Origin: a virus
DNA: 64,000 nucleotides
Virus record (IMG/VR): IMGVR_UViG_3300028392_000030
Span: 1 to 64,000 of that record
Direction: 5' to 3' (one strand)
Shown: positions 16,452 to 25,809 of the stretch, piece after piece
Numbering within the stretch: position 1 is the first letter of the stretch
How the letters are laid out: each line of letters begins with the position of its first letter
Translations under genes and position numbers: made by a program
The notes under the pieces: model-generated
Told to the model about the DNA's origin: nothing
The model's input: the letters and a program-made list of their open reading frames with translations, nothing else
The model's database searches: none

Positions 16452-19105
16452 GTTACATAGATGCACTATTTGATCGTGAACACGATCGTATTCATGTAGT
16501 TGAACGCCGAGATGGCCAAAGACGCTATCAAGAATATCCAGCCAACTATGTTTTTTATTACGAGGATCCTCGTGGTAAATTTCAAAGTATCTTTGGTACA
16601 CCAGTCAGCAGATTCAGCACTAGAAACAACAAAGAGTTTCGCAAAGAAATTCGTATTCAATCCGGCAAAAAATTATACGAGTCTGATATCAATCCAATTT
16701 TCCGTTGCCTAGAAGAAAACTATAAAGGACAAGACGGTCCTCGATTAAACGTAGCGTTCTTTGACATTGAAGTTGACTTTGACCCTGAACGTGGTTTCTC
16801 ACCAACAACAGACCCATTCAATGCTATCACTGCTATTTCAGTATATCTGCAATGGCTAGAGCAAATGGTCACTCTGGTAGTTCCGCCCAAACACATGAGC
16901 CGTGAGACTGCTGACGAGATTGCCCAGGAGTTTGAAAATTGCGTTGTGTTTGATAAGGAAGAAGAAATGTTAAAAACTTTCTTGGACCTAATCGAAGATG
17001 CTGATGCAATATCCGGTTGGAATAGTGAGGGCTATGATATTCCTTATACTGTGAATCGTGTTACTAGGATTCTCAGCAAAGACGATACACGTAGATTCTG
17101 TTTATGGAATCAATATCCTAAGAAGCGTATATTCGAACGCTTTGGGGCCGAGAATGAGACCTACGATTTGATTGGTCGTGTGCATATGGACTATATGCAA
17201 CTGTATCGAAAATACACTTATGAAGAACGTCACAGTTATTCACTTGACGCCATTGCTGAGTATGAACTACAAGAAACCAAAACAGTATTCGAAGGCACAT
17301 TGGATCAATTGTATAATCAAAACTTTAAAAAGTTTATTGAATACAACAGACAGGACACGATGATTCTGGCTAAGTTGGATAAAAAATTAAAATTCTTAGA
17401 CCTAGCCAACACACTAGCACACGAAAATACTGTGCTACTGCAAACCACAATGGGTGCCGTGGCTGTGACTGAACAGGCAATTATCAACGAAGCCCACGAG
17501 CGTGGCATGGTCGTACCCAATCGCAAGGAACGGTATAGCGATGAGGACACACAAGCCGCTGGCGCTTATGTTGCATTTCCTAAGAAAGGTATCCATGAGT
17601 ATGTAGGGTCAATAGATATCAACTCACTATATCCCAGTGCTATTAGAGCCCTTAACATGGGTCCAGAAACTATTGTAGGACAACTTAGACCTGTAATGAC
17701 GGATCGTTATATCAGTGATAAGATGAGAGGAGGCAGTAGTTTTGCCGCGGCATGGGAAGGTTTGTTTGGCAGTTTGGAATATGAAGCAGTAATGGCTACA
17801 GAGCCAGGAACAGAAATTACCATTGACTGGAAAGATGGTGAAGAGTCAGTTCATAGTGCCGCTGACGTATGGAAGATAATTTTTGACAGCAATCGCCCTT
17901 GGATGATCACTGCCAATGGCACAATCTTTACTTTCGAAAAGGAAGCAGTTATTCCTGGGTTACTAAAACGTTGGTATGCTGAACGTAAAGAGATGCAGGC
18001 CAAATTGAAAGAGTGTAAAAATGCAGAAGATGAAGAATACTGGGACAAACGTCAGTTGGTCAAGAAGATTAACTTGAACAGTTTGTATGGCGCTATTCTT
18101 AATCCTGGTTGCAGGTTCTTTGACAAGCGTATTGGTCAATCCACAACTCTCACTGGTCGTGCAATCGCCCGGCACATGGATGCTCATGTAAATGAGTGTA
18201 TCACTGGCAAATATGATCACGTAGGTGAAGCAATCATTTATGGTGACACAGACTCGTGTTATTTTACAGCCTATCCTGTATTGCAAAAAGAAATAGAAGC
18301 AGGTAATATGACTTGGAATCGAGAAATTGCTGTGCAACTGTATAACAGTATTGCTGACCAAGTTAATGATAGCTTTCCGGGCTTTATGGAACGGGCATTC
18401 CATGTGCCCAGAGAAATGGGATCAGTAATCAAGGGCGGTCGAGAAATTGTTGCAAGCAAGGGCTTGTTCATTACCAAGAAGCGTTATGCTGTCATGTATT
18501 ACGACAAAGAGAATAAACGTGTAGATACACATGGTAGCCCCGGCAAAGTAAAAGCCATGGGTCTTGATCTCAAACGCAGTGATACTCCTAAGGTTATTCA
18601 AGAATTCTTAAGTCAAATTCTCAATGAGGTGCTGATTGGTACAAGTCGCGAGGACATTATTGAAAAGATTCGTGAATTCAAATATGTGTTTAAAGAGCGT
18701 CCAGGTTGGGAGAAAGGTAGCCCAAAACGTGTAAACAACTTGACCAAATATGGCAAAGAAGAAGAACGACTGGGCAAAGCCAACATGCCAGGGCATGTGC
18801 GAGCCGCACTCAACTGGAACAATTTGCGTCGTATGAATGGCGACAAGTATTCAATGCAGATTGTAGATGGTATGAAAACAATTGTGTGTAAATTGAAACA
18901 AAATCCACTTGGATGGACCAGTATCGGTTATCCTACAGACGAAACACATTTACCACAATGGTTTAAAGAACTTCCGTTTGCCGACAGCGAGATGGAAGCC
19001 ACAGTGGTGGACCAAAAATTAGACAACTTGTTAGGTGTATTAGAATGGGACTTGGCTAGTGCCACTAATACAGAAAACACTTTCCAAACATTGTTTGAGT
19101 GGTAA
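16448..19105 (+). CDS. 43: DNA polymerase, family B (T4 gp43 type)
   Basis: 885 residues, the usual length for T4-like DNA polymerases. The exonuclease motifs are FFDIEVDFD (104-112), NSEGYDIPY (about 192) and YNRQDTMIL (about 299). The polymerase motifs are A, DINSLYPSAIR (about 390), B, KKINLNSLYGA (about 539), and C, YGDTDS (about 598). All catalytic aspartates are present, so both proofreading and synthesis should work. It replicates the phage genome together with the sliding clamp encoded 1 kb downstream. ATGA coupling joins it to the preceding gene. Confidence 0.97.
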   Translation: MSYIDALFDREHDRIHVVERRDGQRRYQEYPANYVFYYEDPRGKFQSIFGTPVSRFSTRNNKEFRKEIRIQSGKKLYESDINPIFRCLEENYKGQDGPRLNVAFFDIEVDFDPERGFSPTTDPFNAITAISVYLQWLEQMVTLVVPPKHMSRETADEIAQEFENCVVFDKEEEMLKTFLDLIEDADAISGWNSEGYDIPYTVNRVTRILSKDDTRRFCLWNQYPKKRIFERFGAENETYDLIGRVHMDYMQLYRKYTYEERHSYSLDAIAEYELQETKTVFEGTLDQLYNQNFKKFIEYNRQDTMILAKLDKKLKFLDLANTLAHENTVLLQTTMGAVAVTEQAIINEAHERGMVVPNRKERYSDEDTQAAGAYVAFPKKGIHEYVGSIDINSLYPSAIRALNMGPETIVGQLRPVMTDRYISDKMRGGSSFAAAWEGLFGSLEYEAVMATEPGTEITIDWKDGEESVHSAADVWKIIFDSNRPWMITANGTIFTFEKEAVIPGLLKRWYAERKEMQAKLKECKNAEDEEYWDKRQLVKKINLNSLYGAILNPGCRFFDKRIGQSTTLTGRAIARHMDAHVNECITGKYDHVGEAIIYGDTDSCYFTAYPVLQKEIEAGNMTWNREIAVQLYNSIADQVNDSFPGFMERAFHVPREMGSVIKGGREIVASKGLFITKKRYAVMYYDKENKRVDTHGSPGKVKAMGLDLKRSDTPKVIQEFLSQILNEVLIGTSREDIIEKIREFKYVFKERPGWEKGSPKRVNNLTKYGKEEERLGKANMPGHVRAALNWNNLRRMNGDKYSMQIVDGMKTIVCKLKQNPLGWTSIGYPTDETHLPQWFKELPFADSEMEATVVDQKLDNLLGVLEWDLASATNTENTFQTLFEW

Positions 19106-19106
19106 C

Positions 19107-20084
19107 ATGAACCTAACTGAATTAATACGCTTACATAATCATTTGGAAGAGTTGACCATGCAAGATCTTCAATATGAATCTAGTAATAGATTCGAGTTGA
19201 TTATTGACCGGGTTGATGTGCCTCAGGCCGGAGTTGATTCAGGATTTCAACAAAGACTTAAAGAAAAAAATCATGCATTACAATCAGTATTTGTCAGTGT
19301 TGAAGAAGAATTAATAGACTTAAAATCTGAAGTATCGCGGTTAATTGCTGAACAAGGGCAAGCGTGGTTACATCGAAATTATACCGAATATGAAAGATAT
19401 TTAGAAACCGACTACGCACAAACCGAAGACTACCTAGGATTACATCGTAATAAACCAATTAGAAGAGATGCAGATACAGAATCAGTATTAAAAAGTCGAG
19501 TTGCTAGTCGATGCGACTGGAAGCATCCGTCAATGGTTATACATCCAATGTTGGAACCGTTTATACACGAAATGACAGCCAGCGATCCATTGTATCTCGT
19601 GGATGAAAGTCATTACTTGCTTGAGCCCACATTGGAACAATTTAACCCAGTATATAAAAATAGACTGCGACCTTATGTGATTAAAGAATCATTTAATCAT
19701 CCAATTTTAAATCGATTGCCTGATCAACAAATTGGTTTTTGTTTGGTCTACAACTATTTAGATTATCGTCCGTTTGAGTTGGTAAAAATATATCTTGAAG
19801 AAATTTATCAGAAGTTGTTGCCCGGCGGTGTTTTGGCCATGACCTTTAATGATTGTGATCGGCACCAGGCCATGCAAGCAGTTGAACAAGGTATTACTGG
19901 TTACACACCAGGCTCGTTGGTTAGAGGCTGGGCTGACTATTTAGGATTTGAAGAAATATTTTGTCACCAGACTGGTAGCCCTAGTGTGTGGATAGAATTT
20001 CAAAAATCAGGTGAGTTTACTTCATTGCGTGGTGGTCAAAGCCTGGCAAAAATATTACCTAAACCCGTTGCAAAATCTAAATAA
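19107..20084 (+). CDS. SAM-dependent methyltransferase-like protein
   Basis: 325 residues from ATG 19107, one base after the polymerase stop. The N-terminal half is helical and charged (a likely coiled coil at about residues 55-85). The C-terminal half has VYNYLDYRPFELVKIYLEEIYQKLLPGG and VLAMTFNDCD, the late motifs of class I methyltransferases. The glycine-rich SAM loop is not obvious, so activity is uncertain. Genes of this type next to polymerase are, from memory, common in T4-like marine phages. Confidence 0.5.
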   Translation: MNLTELIRLHNHLEELTMQDLQYESSNRFELIIDRVDVPQAGVDSGFQQRLKEKNHALQSVFVSVEEELIDLKSEVSRLIAEQGQAWLHRNYTEYERYLETDYAQTEDYLGLHRNKPIRRDADTESVLKSRVASRCDWKHPSMVIHPMLEPFIHEMTASDPLYLVDESHYLLEPTLEQFNPVYKNRLRPYVIKESFNHPILNRLPDQQIGFCLVYNYLDYRPFELVKIYLEEIYQKLLPGGVLAMTFNDCDRHQAMQAVEQGITGYTPGSLVRGWADYLGFEEIFCHQTGSPSVWIEFQKSGEFTSLRGGQSLAKILPKPVAKSK

Positions 20085-20096
20085 ACCCAGTATAAT
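20068..20096 (+). promoter_or_regulatory. Sigma70-type promoter of the sliding clamp gene
   Basis: TTGCAA (20068-20073), 17-bp spacer, TATAAT (20091-20096), starting inside the end of the methyltransferase-like gene. AAGGAG precedes the clamp start at 20116. A CTAAATA late-like box (20077-20083) lies in the spacer. Confidence 0.6.
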
Positions 20097-20115
20097 CAAA
20101 CACAAGGAGAAATAT

Positions 20116-20838
20116 ATGAAAGATCATTTACTAGACTTAGTAGAACACACATTGAAATTGGGTTGTATCGACCTGGTTAAGATCACAGGCGATGATAAGA
20201 CAACTGACATATTTGGTGTTGCCGAGGATCGTAGTGTAGTGGTAGAGGGCGAGTATGCCAACCCAGTCCCAGAATTCATTGGCCTGTTTGGTATGCCAAA
20301 CTTGGCAAAACTTAATATTCTTTTGAACCTTACAGAATATAAAGAAGGTGCTGAACTCAGTGTTACAAAGAAAGCCACAGGCGAGCCCGATGGCATTAGT
20401 TTTCAAAATGCCACTAAAGATTTTAAGAACACCTATCGCTTTATGGCATCGGAGATTGTAACTGAAAAGGCCAAGACTGTTAAATTCAAAGGTGTCAACT
20501 GGCACATCGAATTTGAACCCACAGTGTCCGCTATTCAACGCCTTAAGATGCAGGCACAGGCCAATGCTGAGGAAGTTAACTTCCAGGCCAAAACAGAAAA
20601 TGGTGATCTAAAGTTTTTCTTTGGCGACCATAGCACACACGCTGGCAACTTTGTATTCCAACCTGGTGTCAGCGGCACACTCAAACGCACATGGTCATGG
20701 CCCATCAAAACAGTTATCAGTATTCTGGACCTAACTGGTGACAAAGTTATGCGTATCAGTGATGATGGTGCGGCACAAATCACAGTTGACTCAGGATTGG
20801 CCACTTACACTTACATTATTCCAGCACAAAGCAAATAA
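20116..20838 (+). CDS. 45: DNA polymerase sliding clamp (T4 gp45 type)
   Basis: 240 residues from ATG 20116, which has AAGGAG seven bases upstream. The sequence shows the gp45 pattern of marine T4-like phages: an N-terminal DLVEHTLKLGCIDLVKI, a central GVNWHIEFEP, and near the C-terminus FFGDHSTHAGNFVF, WSWPIKTVISIL and the terminal ITVDSGLATYTYIIPAQSK. The clamp encircles DNA as a trimer, tethers gp43 and, in T4, activates late transcription, which fits the late boxes found here. It has its own early-type promoter. Confidence 0.92.
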   Translation: MKDHLLDLVEHTLKLGCIDLVKITGDDKTTDIFGVAEDRSVVVEGEYANPVPEFIGLFGMPNLAKLNILLNLTEYKEGAELSVTKKATGEPDGISFQNATKDFKNTYRFMASEIVTEKAKTVKFKGVNWHIEFEPTVSAIQRLKMQAQANAEEVNFQAKTENGDLKFFFGDHSTHAGNFVFQPGVSGTLKRTWSWPIKTVISILDLTGDKVMRISDDGAAQITVDSGLATYTYIIPAQSK

Positions 20839-21545
20839 TGAAGCGATTTGTAGTTTTAAATTTTTTACCAGGATCAGCCGGAAATTTTATCAGCAGATGT
20901 TTAAATTTGTTAACAGGATTTCATGTTTGGCAACCTAGAGACTCTCTGATGCCCACTGGTATTGATGAAAAACTCGATCAATTGAAATACACGGATGTTC
21001 TTAATTATCCAAATCAAGATAGAAAATATCGACTGAACTGGTCGAGATGGGAACATCATTTTGTAGCGTGTTGTAATGAGTTCAACCATACTGTTAAAGA
21101 TAGCGAGGTTGGAGTTATAGTCGAACATCCTAGTAATAAAATTGCTAGATACATTGATAAAAATGATAAGTTATTTGTTTTCTGTATTGACTCTACTAAC
21201 ATGTGGAATTGGATGATTGTAAGTGCCGAAATAAAAGAGTCTTTTCAGGCTATAAATTGGTTTAACGAATATAAACGAATGTTAGAGGATCCTGGTATTT
21301 TTAAAATAAATCTTAAAAATATAGTCAGCAGTCAAGAAACATTTGTTACAGAGTTTACAAAAATTTGCAATATCATCAACCACGATCTATCTGTAGAAGA
21401 ATTAGCTGCAGTAGTAATTCTATACAATCAATGGAAGACAACTACACCAAGCGATGAAATCGTGCGATCAAAAAAAGCCGAAATGCTTGCGTTAGTAGAT
21501 CGCTGGTACCATGAACTAATCGATAATTTAAATGGCCCAAGATAA
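20838..21545 (+). CDS. Sulfotransferase-like or P-loop-like protein
   Basis: 235 residues; the ATG shares a base with the clamp stop. It begins MKRFVVLNFLPGSAGNFISRCLNLL, where PGSAGNF resembles a sulfotransferase PAPS-binding loop and the N-terminal domain of the gene at 14613. HPSNKIARYIDKNDKLFVFCID and a late Trp-rich helix are compatible but not diagnostic. The role may be transfer of a group to a surface glycan. The function is not established by sequence alone. Confidence 0.35.
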   Translation: MKRFVVLNFLPGSAGNFISRCLNLLTGFHVWQPRDSLMPTGIDEKLDQLKYTDVLNYPNQDRKYRLNWSRWEHHFVACCNEFNHTVKDSEVGVIVEHPSNKIARYIDKNDKLFVFCIDSTNMWNWMIVSAEIKESFQAINWFNEYKRMLEDPGIFKINLKNIVSSQETFVTEFTKICNIINHDLSVEELAAVVILYNQWKTTTPSDEIVRSKKAEMLALVDRWYHELIDNLNGPR

Positions 21546-23214
21546 TTTAACTGCTAAACAAAACGATTACGCTGTGTTTTTGCCGGCTATATCAGGCTTC
21601 TATGCCACTTACATAGGCAAACAACGCGATCCTGTAAACGGTCCTTATGTAGACCCAGCACGTATGCCAGCTGGTATGAAAGACATGGAACAGATGAATT
21701 GGCTTAATAGTTCTAAAGGTCTGTTTCCATACCGATGGAGTTTGTATTCAGGTGGTCACGCCAACTTGGATCTTACTAAGCAAGACTGGTCCGAAGACAT
21801 GGTGCGTAACCGTGAACCAGGCACATTAATGCTAGGTGACTCAGGTGGATTCCAGATTGCTAAGGGCCTGTGGGAAGGCGAGTGGCGTGATCCAACTAGC
21901 TCAGAGGTTGTGACCAAGATGGCCGAATTTCGGGCCAAGGGTATTGAACACGTGCCAGATCTCAAACCCGACGGCACAGCCAAGCATGACAAAAATGGTA
22001 ATATCAAGTATGTCAAGATCGATCATGCAAAAAATTATCAGAACTTGCTGGATGCCGCACAGAAGAAACGTGAAGCTGTGCTCAAATGGTTAGACGGAAT
22101 TGCCAACTACGGAATGACACTAGATATTCCTACCTGGGTTATTCATGACAAGAAAGCCAGCGATGCCTGTGGTATTACCACCTTAGAAGAGGCTGTAGCG
22201 GCCACCAAGTATAACAACGACTACTACATGCGTCATCGCAAAGGTGCTCGGAATGGTGGCATGAAAGTGCTTAACGTGTTACAAGGTGCCAACCATGCCG
22301 ATGCAGATCGTTGGTATGACACAATGAAGCACTATTGTGATCCCAACATGTATCCTGACACACACTTTGATGGTTGGAGCATGGGTGGGCAGAACATGTG
22401 TGACGTTCACTTGGTATTGCGTAGACTTGTGGCATTGCGTCACGATGGATTACTTCAAGAAGGCATTCACGATTGGATGCACTTCTTAGGAACAAGTAAA
22501 TTAGAGTGGGCAGTATTACTAACAGACATCCAAAGAGCTGTGCGTAAGTATGTGAATCCAGCATTTACCATCAGTTTCGACTGTGCGTCACCGTTCCTGG
22601 CTACGGCAAATGGTCAGGTATATCATCATATCGATCTTCCGCACAACGACAAATGGTGCTATAGAATGAGTCCTATTGTAGACGACAAGAAATACAGCAC
22701 AGATACTCGTCCATTTGGTCAGGCAGTGGTAGCCGATAGACTGATTGATCATTTTGATGAAAGTCCGATCAGCCTACAACTGCAAATGAAGGACATTTGT
22801 TATTACAAGCCAGGTGACCTAAACAAGATTGGCAAAGAAGGCAAGACTAGTTGGGATAGTTTCAGTTATGCACTACTGATGGGCCATAATGTTTGGATGC
22901 ATCTCGAAGCAGTTCAACGTGCCAACCGTGAATATGACAACGGATCATGGCCGGCTATGATGTGGAATCAAAACGGAGACCATGCTCGTTTCAAAGACAT
23001 AGTAGATGCTATTTTTGCCACCGCAGATCGCGCCGAAGCCGAAGCTATTATCGAACACTATGATCGTTATTGGATGGACATTGTAGGCACTAGAGGATTC
23101 AAAGGCAAAAAAGCCAAAAATGCACACAGTCAGTTTAATGCATTGTTTGAAGAAGTTGAAGATGAAGATATCGAGTTTGATCAATCTAAATTAGATCAAC
23201 TCGAAGCATCATGA
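21532..23214 (+). CDS. dpdA: TGT-superfamily DNA transglycosylase, DpdA-like
   Basis: 560 residues. Queuine/archaeosine tRNA-guanine transglycosylase signatures are clear: DSGGFQ (103-108; its Asp is the usual base-binding/general-base residue), LTLDIP-type TLDIPTW (197-202), LQG (250-252), FDGWSMGG (279-286) and FDCASP (349-354), where Asp350 aligns with the TGT nucleophile in MFDCVMPTR. The protein is long and lacks an obvious tRNA-binding PUA domain. FolE, QueD and QueE are encoded nearby. Phage DpdA proteins swap guanine in DNA for a 7-deazaguanine, protecting against restriction, and that is the best reading. A tRNA-acting TGT is the alternative. Confidence 0.8.
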   Translation: MAQDNLTAKQNDYAVFLPAISGFYATYIGKQRDPVNGPYVDPARMPAGMKDMEQMNWLNSSKGLFPYRWSLYSGGHANLDLTKQDWSEDMVRNREPGTLMLGDSGGFQIAKGLWEGEWRDPTSSEVVTKMAEFRAKGIEHVPDLKPDGTAKHDKNGNIKYVKIDHAKNYQNLLDAAQKKREAVLKWLDGIANYGMTLDIPTWVIHDKKASDACGITTLEEAVAATKYNNDYYMRHRKGARNGGMKVLNVLQGANHADADRWYDTMKHYCDPNMYPDTHFDGWSMGGQNMCDVHLVLRRLVALRHDGLLQEGIHDWMHFLGTSKLEWAVLLTDIQRAVRKYVNPAFTISFDCASPFLATANGQVYHHIDLPHNDKWCYRMSPIVDDKKYSTDTRPFGQAVVADRLIDHFDESPISLQLQMKDICYYKPGDLNKIGKEGKTSWDSFSYALLMGHNVWMHLEAVQRANREYDNGSWPAMMWNQNGDHARFKDIVDAIFATADRAEAEAIIEHYDRYWMDIVGTRGFKGKKAKNAHSQFNALFEEVEDEDIEFDQSKLDQLEAS

Positions 23215-24272
23215 GGGAAAACTTCTGCGCAGCACCATGGGCAGGATTAAGTTTAGATCCCGACGGCCGTGGTAAAGTATGTTGCATTAACACAGCAACC
23301 GTGCCGATTGAACAGTTTAAGGATGTCAAAAATAATCCTGTGTTTACAGATATAAGAAAATCTGTAATTGACGATAAACAACATCCAAGTTGTCAAACCT
23401 GTTGGGATCGAGAAGCCAGCGGCGATGTCAATAGTCGTAGAAGCATATATCAATACGACAATTTTTTTCATAACCTCAACGGTGCTGATTCTTTTCAACT
23501 GGAGCATTTAGATCTGCGTTGGAGCAATACCTGTAATCTCAATTGTGTGTATTGTGGTCCCAGTTGGAGTAGTAAATGGGCCGAACTCAAAGGAGTGACT
23601 CGAAAGTTTCGAATATTTCCAACTGTCAGTGACGTAGATCTAATCAATTTGAAATTTCTGCAATTGGCTGGCGGTGAACCGTTTTTGATTAAAGAAAATT
23701 TTGATTTACTTGAACGTTTGTCAAAGATCAATCCATTTATCAAAATTGAAGTGACAACCAATTTAACATCAATTCGCAATAATAAAATTTACCAACTGTT
23801 AAAAAACTTTGCTAACGTAACGTTTATAGTTAGTTTTGAGAGCACTGGTTGTCGATTCGAATATATTCGCAATGGGGCTGTTTGGACCGAGTTTAAATCT
23901 AATTTAGAACAACTGTCCAGAGATTTTTCAGACATCCAAACAAATATGGTTTATTTTCCATTGAGTGCTGTTGGCATCGGTGAAGCCATTGATGTTGCGC
24001 TTGAATACACAGGTCCGGACAATATTTTTATTGTTAGCCAATCTGGAGGGCATGGATTTGACTTTGTAGGGCAAAATGTGTTACAATCTGTAAATCACAA
24101 CAACATTGAATACAGTAAGCAACTACCAATGCCGCTGCAAAAAAGATTACTAGATCAAATACACTTGGCTCAAAGTCAAAGAAAAACTACACATCTTCCT
24201 CGGTATGAAGAATTTGATCAACTAACAAATCAAAATCACCGTTCAATTTTTCCGGAATTATATAATGAATAG
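23211..24272 (+). CDS. N-twitch-type radical SAM protein
   Basis: 353 residues, ATGA-coupled to dpdA. The N-terminal auxiliary-cluster region has FCAAPWAGLSLDPDG, VCC and CQTCWD (residues 5-70). The radical SAM CX3CX2C, CNLNCVYC, follows at about residue 110, with LQLAGGEPFL as the GGE motif and VTTNLT. This is the N-terminal-twitch radical SAM arrangement common in large phages and environmental bacteria. Substrate unknown; position beside dpdA could mean a role in base modification, but many phages carry this family without dpdA. Confidence 0.8.
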   Translation: MRENFCAAPWAGLSLDPDGRGKVCCINTATVPIEQFKDVKNNPVFTDIRKSVIDDKQHPSCQTCWDREASGDVNSRRSIYQYDNFFHNLNGADSFQLEHLDLRWSNTCNLNCVYCGPSWSSKWAELKGVTRKFRIFPTVSDVDLINLKFLQLAGGEPFLIKENFDLLERLSKINPFIKIEVTTNLTSIRNNKIYQLLKNFANVTFIVSFESTGCRFEYIRNGAVWTEFKSNLEQLSRDFSDIQTNMVYFPLSAVGIGEAIDVALEYTGPDNIFIVSQSGGHGFDFVGQNVLQSVNHNNIEYSKQLPMPLQKRLLDQIHLAQSQRKTTHLPRYEEFDQLTNQNHRSIFPELYNE

Positions 24273-24804
24273 ACCCGAGCATGATAATGTTAAATTTTTT
24301 GTTGGCACCGAAGTTGAACATACTCCTGCCTACGGTAAGAAAACTCTATTTGTAGTTGGTATTCAAGACTATCATAAAATTATTGAAATAGTACGGGATT
24401 CTCGCGCACTACTAGATACCAGTCAACATATTGAACATGTGTATTTTGGAGCAAACATGAGTTTCCCTTGTCTTGCGGTAAACGATGGTGCAGGCTGGGC
24501 TCCGTGGGAAACTATGATTCATTCGGTATTGGAACGTAACATTCTATGTACCTTGGACATTGATAGCACTTGTGTAGAAGGCCTGTTGGAAAGTGGATTG
24601 ACCGAGAACCATAACTTTATTCCAATGATTTCAGTAAAGTTGCCCTACATCAATCAATTGGGTTATAATGCTACACTTAAACTGGACGACAAGGACTTTC
24701 GAGCAACCAATCCCGGAGTATGGTGTCACAGCCTACACGACTTGCAAAAACGATCAGTGTTTACAGACTGGTCTAAATACACACAAGATGAGGTAATAAA
24801 ATGA
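24265..24804 (+). CDS. Conserved phage protein of unknown function
   Basis: 179 residues, overlapping the radical SAM gene by 8 bases. Conserved-looking blocks are FFVGTEVEHTPAYGKKTLFVVG (shown as separate blocks VGTEVEHTPAYG and LFVVG), HVYFGANMSF, SVKLPYINQLGYNATLK and ATNPGVWCHSLH. I associate this protein with T4-like marine phages but know no activity. Placement between radical SAM and T-fold genes suggests a link to base modification; that is inference. Confidence 0.5.
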   Translation: MNRPEHDNVKFFVGTEVEHTPAYGKKTLFVVGIQDYHKIIEIVRDSRALLDTSQHIEHVYFGANMSFPCLAVNDGAGWAPWETMIHSVLERNILCTLDIDSTCVEGLLESGLTENHNFIPMISVKLPYINQLGYNATLKLDDKDFRATNPGVWCHSLHDLQKRSVFTDWSKYTQDEVIK

Positions 24805-25133
24805 TTAGATGGTTATGGTCAAACTTGATGAAATGGGGTTGGGATTTCAATCGCGACGTTAGAGGATATGAGGAAGAACCCAAGGTTCGTCGAAGAGGAC
24901 GTGGTGCCGTGCCTAGTTCTCTTGCCATCTGTGATGATGAGACCAACAAAATCGACTTACCGGATCCTATCAGGTTCAGTGTGCAGGCTGTCAATGGTGG
25001 CACGATCATTGAAACTCGTTGGTATGATCAACGGAAAGACGAAAGTCGTGTCAAATTACATATCGTCACTTCTGACCAAGACTTGTCAGAATCAATTGGT
25101 AAAATTGTAACTATGGAGTTATTGCAAAAATGA
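24801..25133 (+). CDS. Small basic hypothetical protein
   Basis: 110 residues, ATGA-coupled on both sides. The N-terminus is Trp-rich and amphipathic (WLWSNLMKWGWDF), followed by an Arg-rich stretch (KVRRRGRG). The C-terminal half looks like a small beta domain ending in SDQDLSESIGKIVTMELL. No family recognised; it belongs to the modification operon by position. Confidence 0.45.
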   Translation: MIRWLWSNLMKWGWDFNRDVRGYEEEPKVRRRGRGAVPSSLAICDDETNKIDLPDPIRFSVQAVNGGTIIETRWYDQRKDESRVKLHIVTSDQDLSESIGKIVTMELLQK

Positions 25134-25573
25134 TACAAGAACAAAGAGAAACTGTTGAACGCATCAAAGATGCCGCAGGTCGTCAAATTTGGGTTACATT
25201 CCGAAAAGAAGGCATTCACTGCTATCCGGCGGCAGCAACTGATCCACAACTGGCCACCGGAGATGAATACGATGTTAGCTTTTTGGCTAGTCCGCATCGT
25301 CACATATTCCATTTTAAAGTGTCAATTGATGTGTTCCATAATGATCGAGACATTGAATTTATTCAATTCAAACGTTGGTTGGAAAACTTATACAAAGACG
25401 GTGTGTTGCAACTCAACTACAAGAGCTGTGAAATGATTGCAGACGACCTATATGTCCAAATTGCTGCACGTTATCCCAGTCGTTGTGTTACAATTGAAGT
25501 GTCCGAGGACGGTGAAAACGGATGTTCGATCGCTTATAATCTCACCCGTCCTGCTCAATCAATCGTAATTTAA
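25130..25573 (+). CDS. T-fold (PTPS/QueD-like) protein
   Basis: 147 residues. The order SPHRHIFHFKVSIDV, RDIEFIQFKRWLE, CEMIADDLY and VTIEVSEDGENG follows the 6-pyruvoyl-tetrahydropterin synthase/QueD layout (His-rich strand, F-x-x-L/K helix, E-x-I-A, terminal V-x-V-x-E). The canonical C-x3-HGH motif is absent, so it may not carry out the QueD reaction. A separate QueD-like gene lies at 34600. A binding or accessory role in pterin or deazaguanine chemistry is possible. Confidence 0.4.
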   Translation: MIQEQRETVERIKDAAGRQIWVTFRKEGIHCYPAAATDPQLATGDEYDVSFLASPHRHIFHFKVSIDVFHNDRDIEFIQFKRWLENLYKDGVLQLNYKSCEMIADDLYVQIAARYPSRCVTIEVSEDGENGCSIAYNLTRPAQSIVI

Positions 25574-25584
25574 AAGGAACTATC

Positions 25585-25809
25585 ATGGGTAAATCCCAAT
25601 ATCGTACAAACCCCCGAGCCCTTCAAGCCTTTGAAGATTTGTCAAACTACTTGGAATTCTGTAAGGACTACGGCTACCGGTATCGAGAAGAAGATTTATA
25701 CAACTTTCGCAGTTATGCTTGGCAACAGTATAACAAGTTTGCACAGGGCAAACATGCCAAGAACATGTGGGACGAAGATGCTCGTAGATTTGCAGGTATT
25801 CGTCGATAA
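25585..25809 (+). CDS. Small conserved phage protein
   Basis: 74 residues; AAGGAA ribosome site before ATG 25585. Aromatic and charged (DLSNYLEFCKDYGYRY, RSYAWQQYNKF). No function known to me; similar short proteins occur in T4-like marine phages. Its stop overlaps the next start. Confidence 0.5.
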   Translation: MGKSQYRTNPRALQAFEDLSNYLEFCKDYGYRYREEDLYNFRSYAWQQYNKFAQGKHAKNMWDEDARRFAGIRR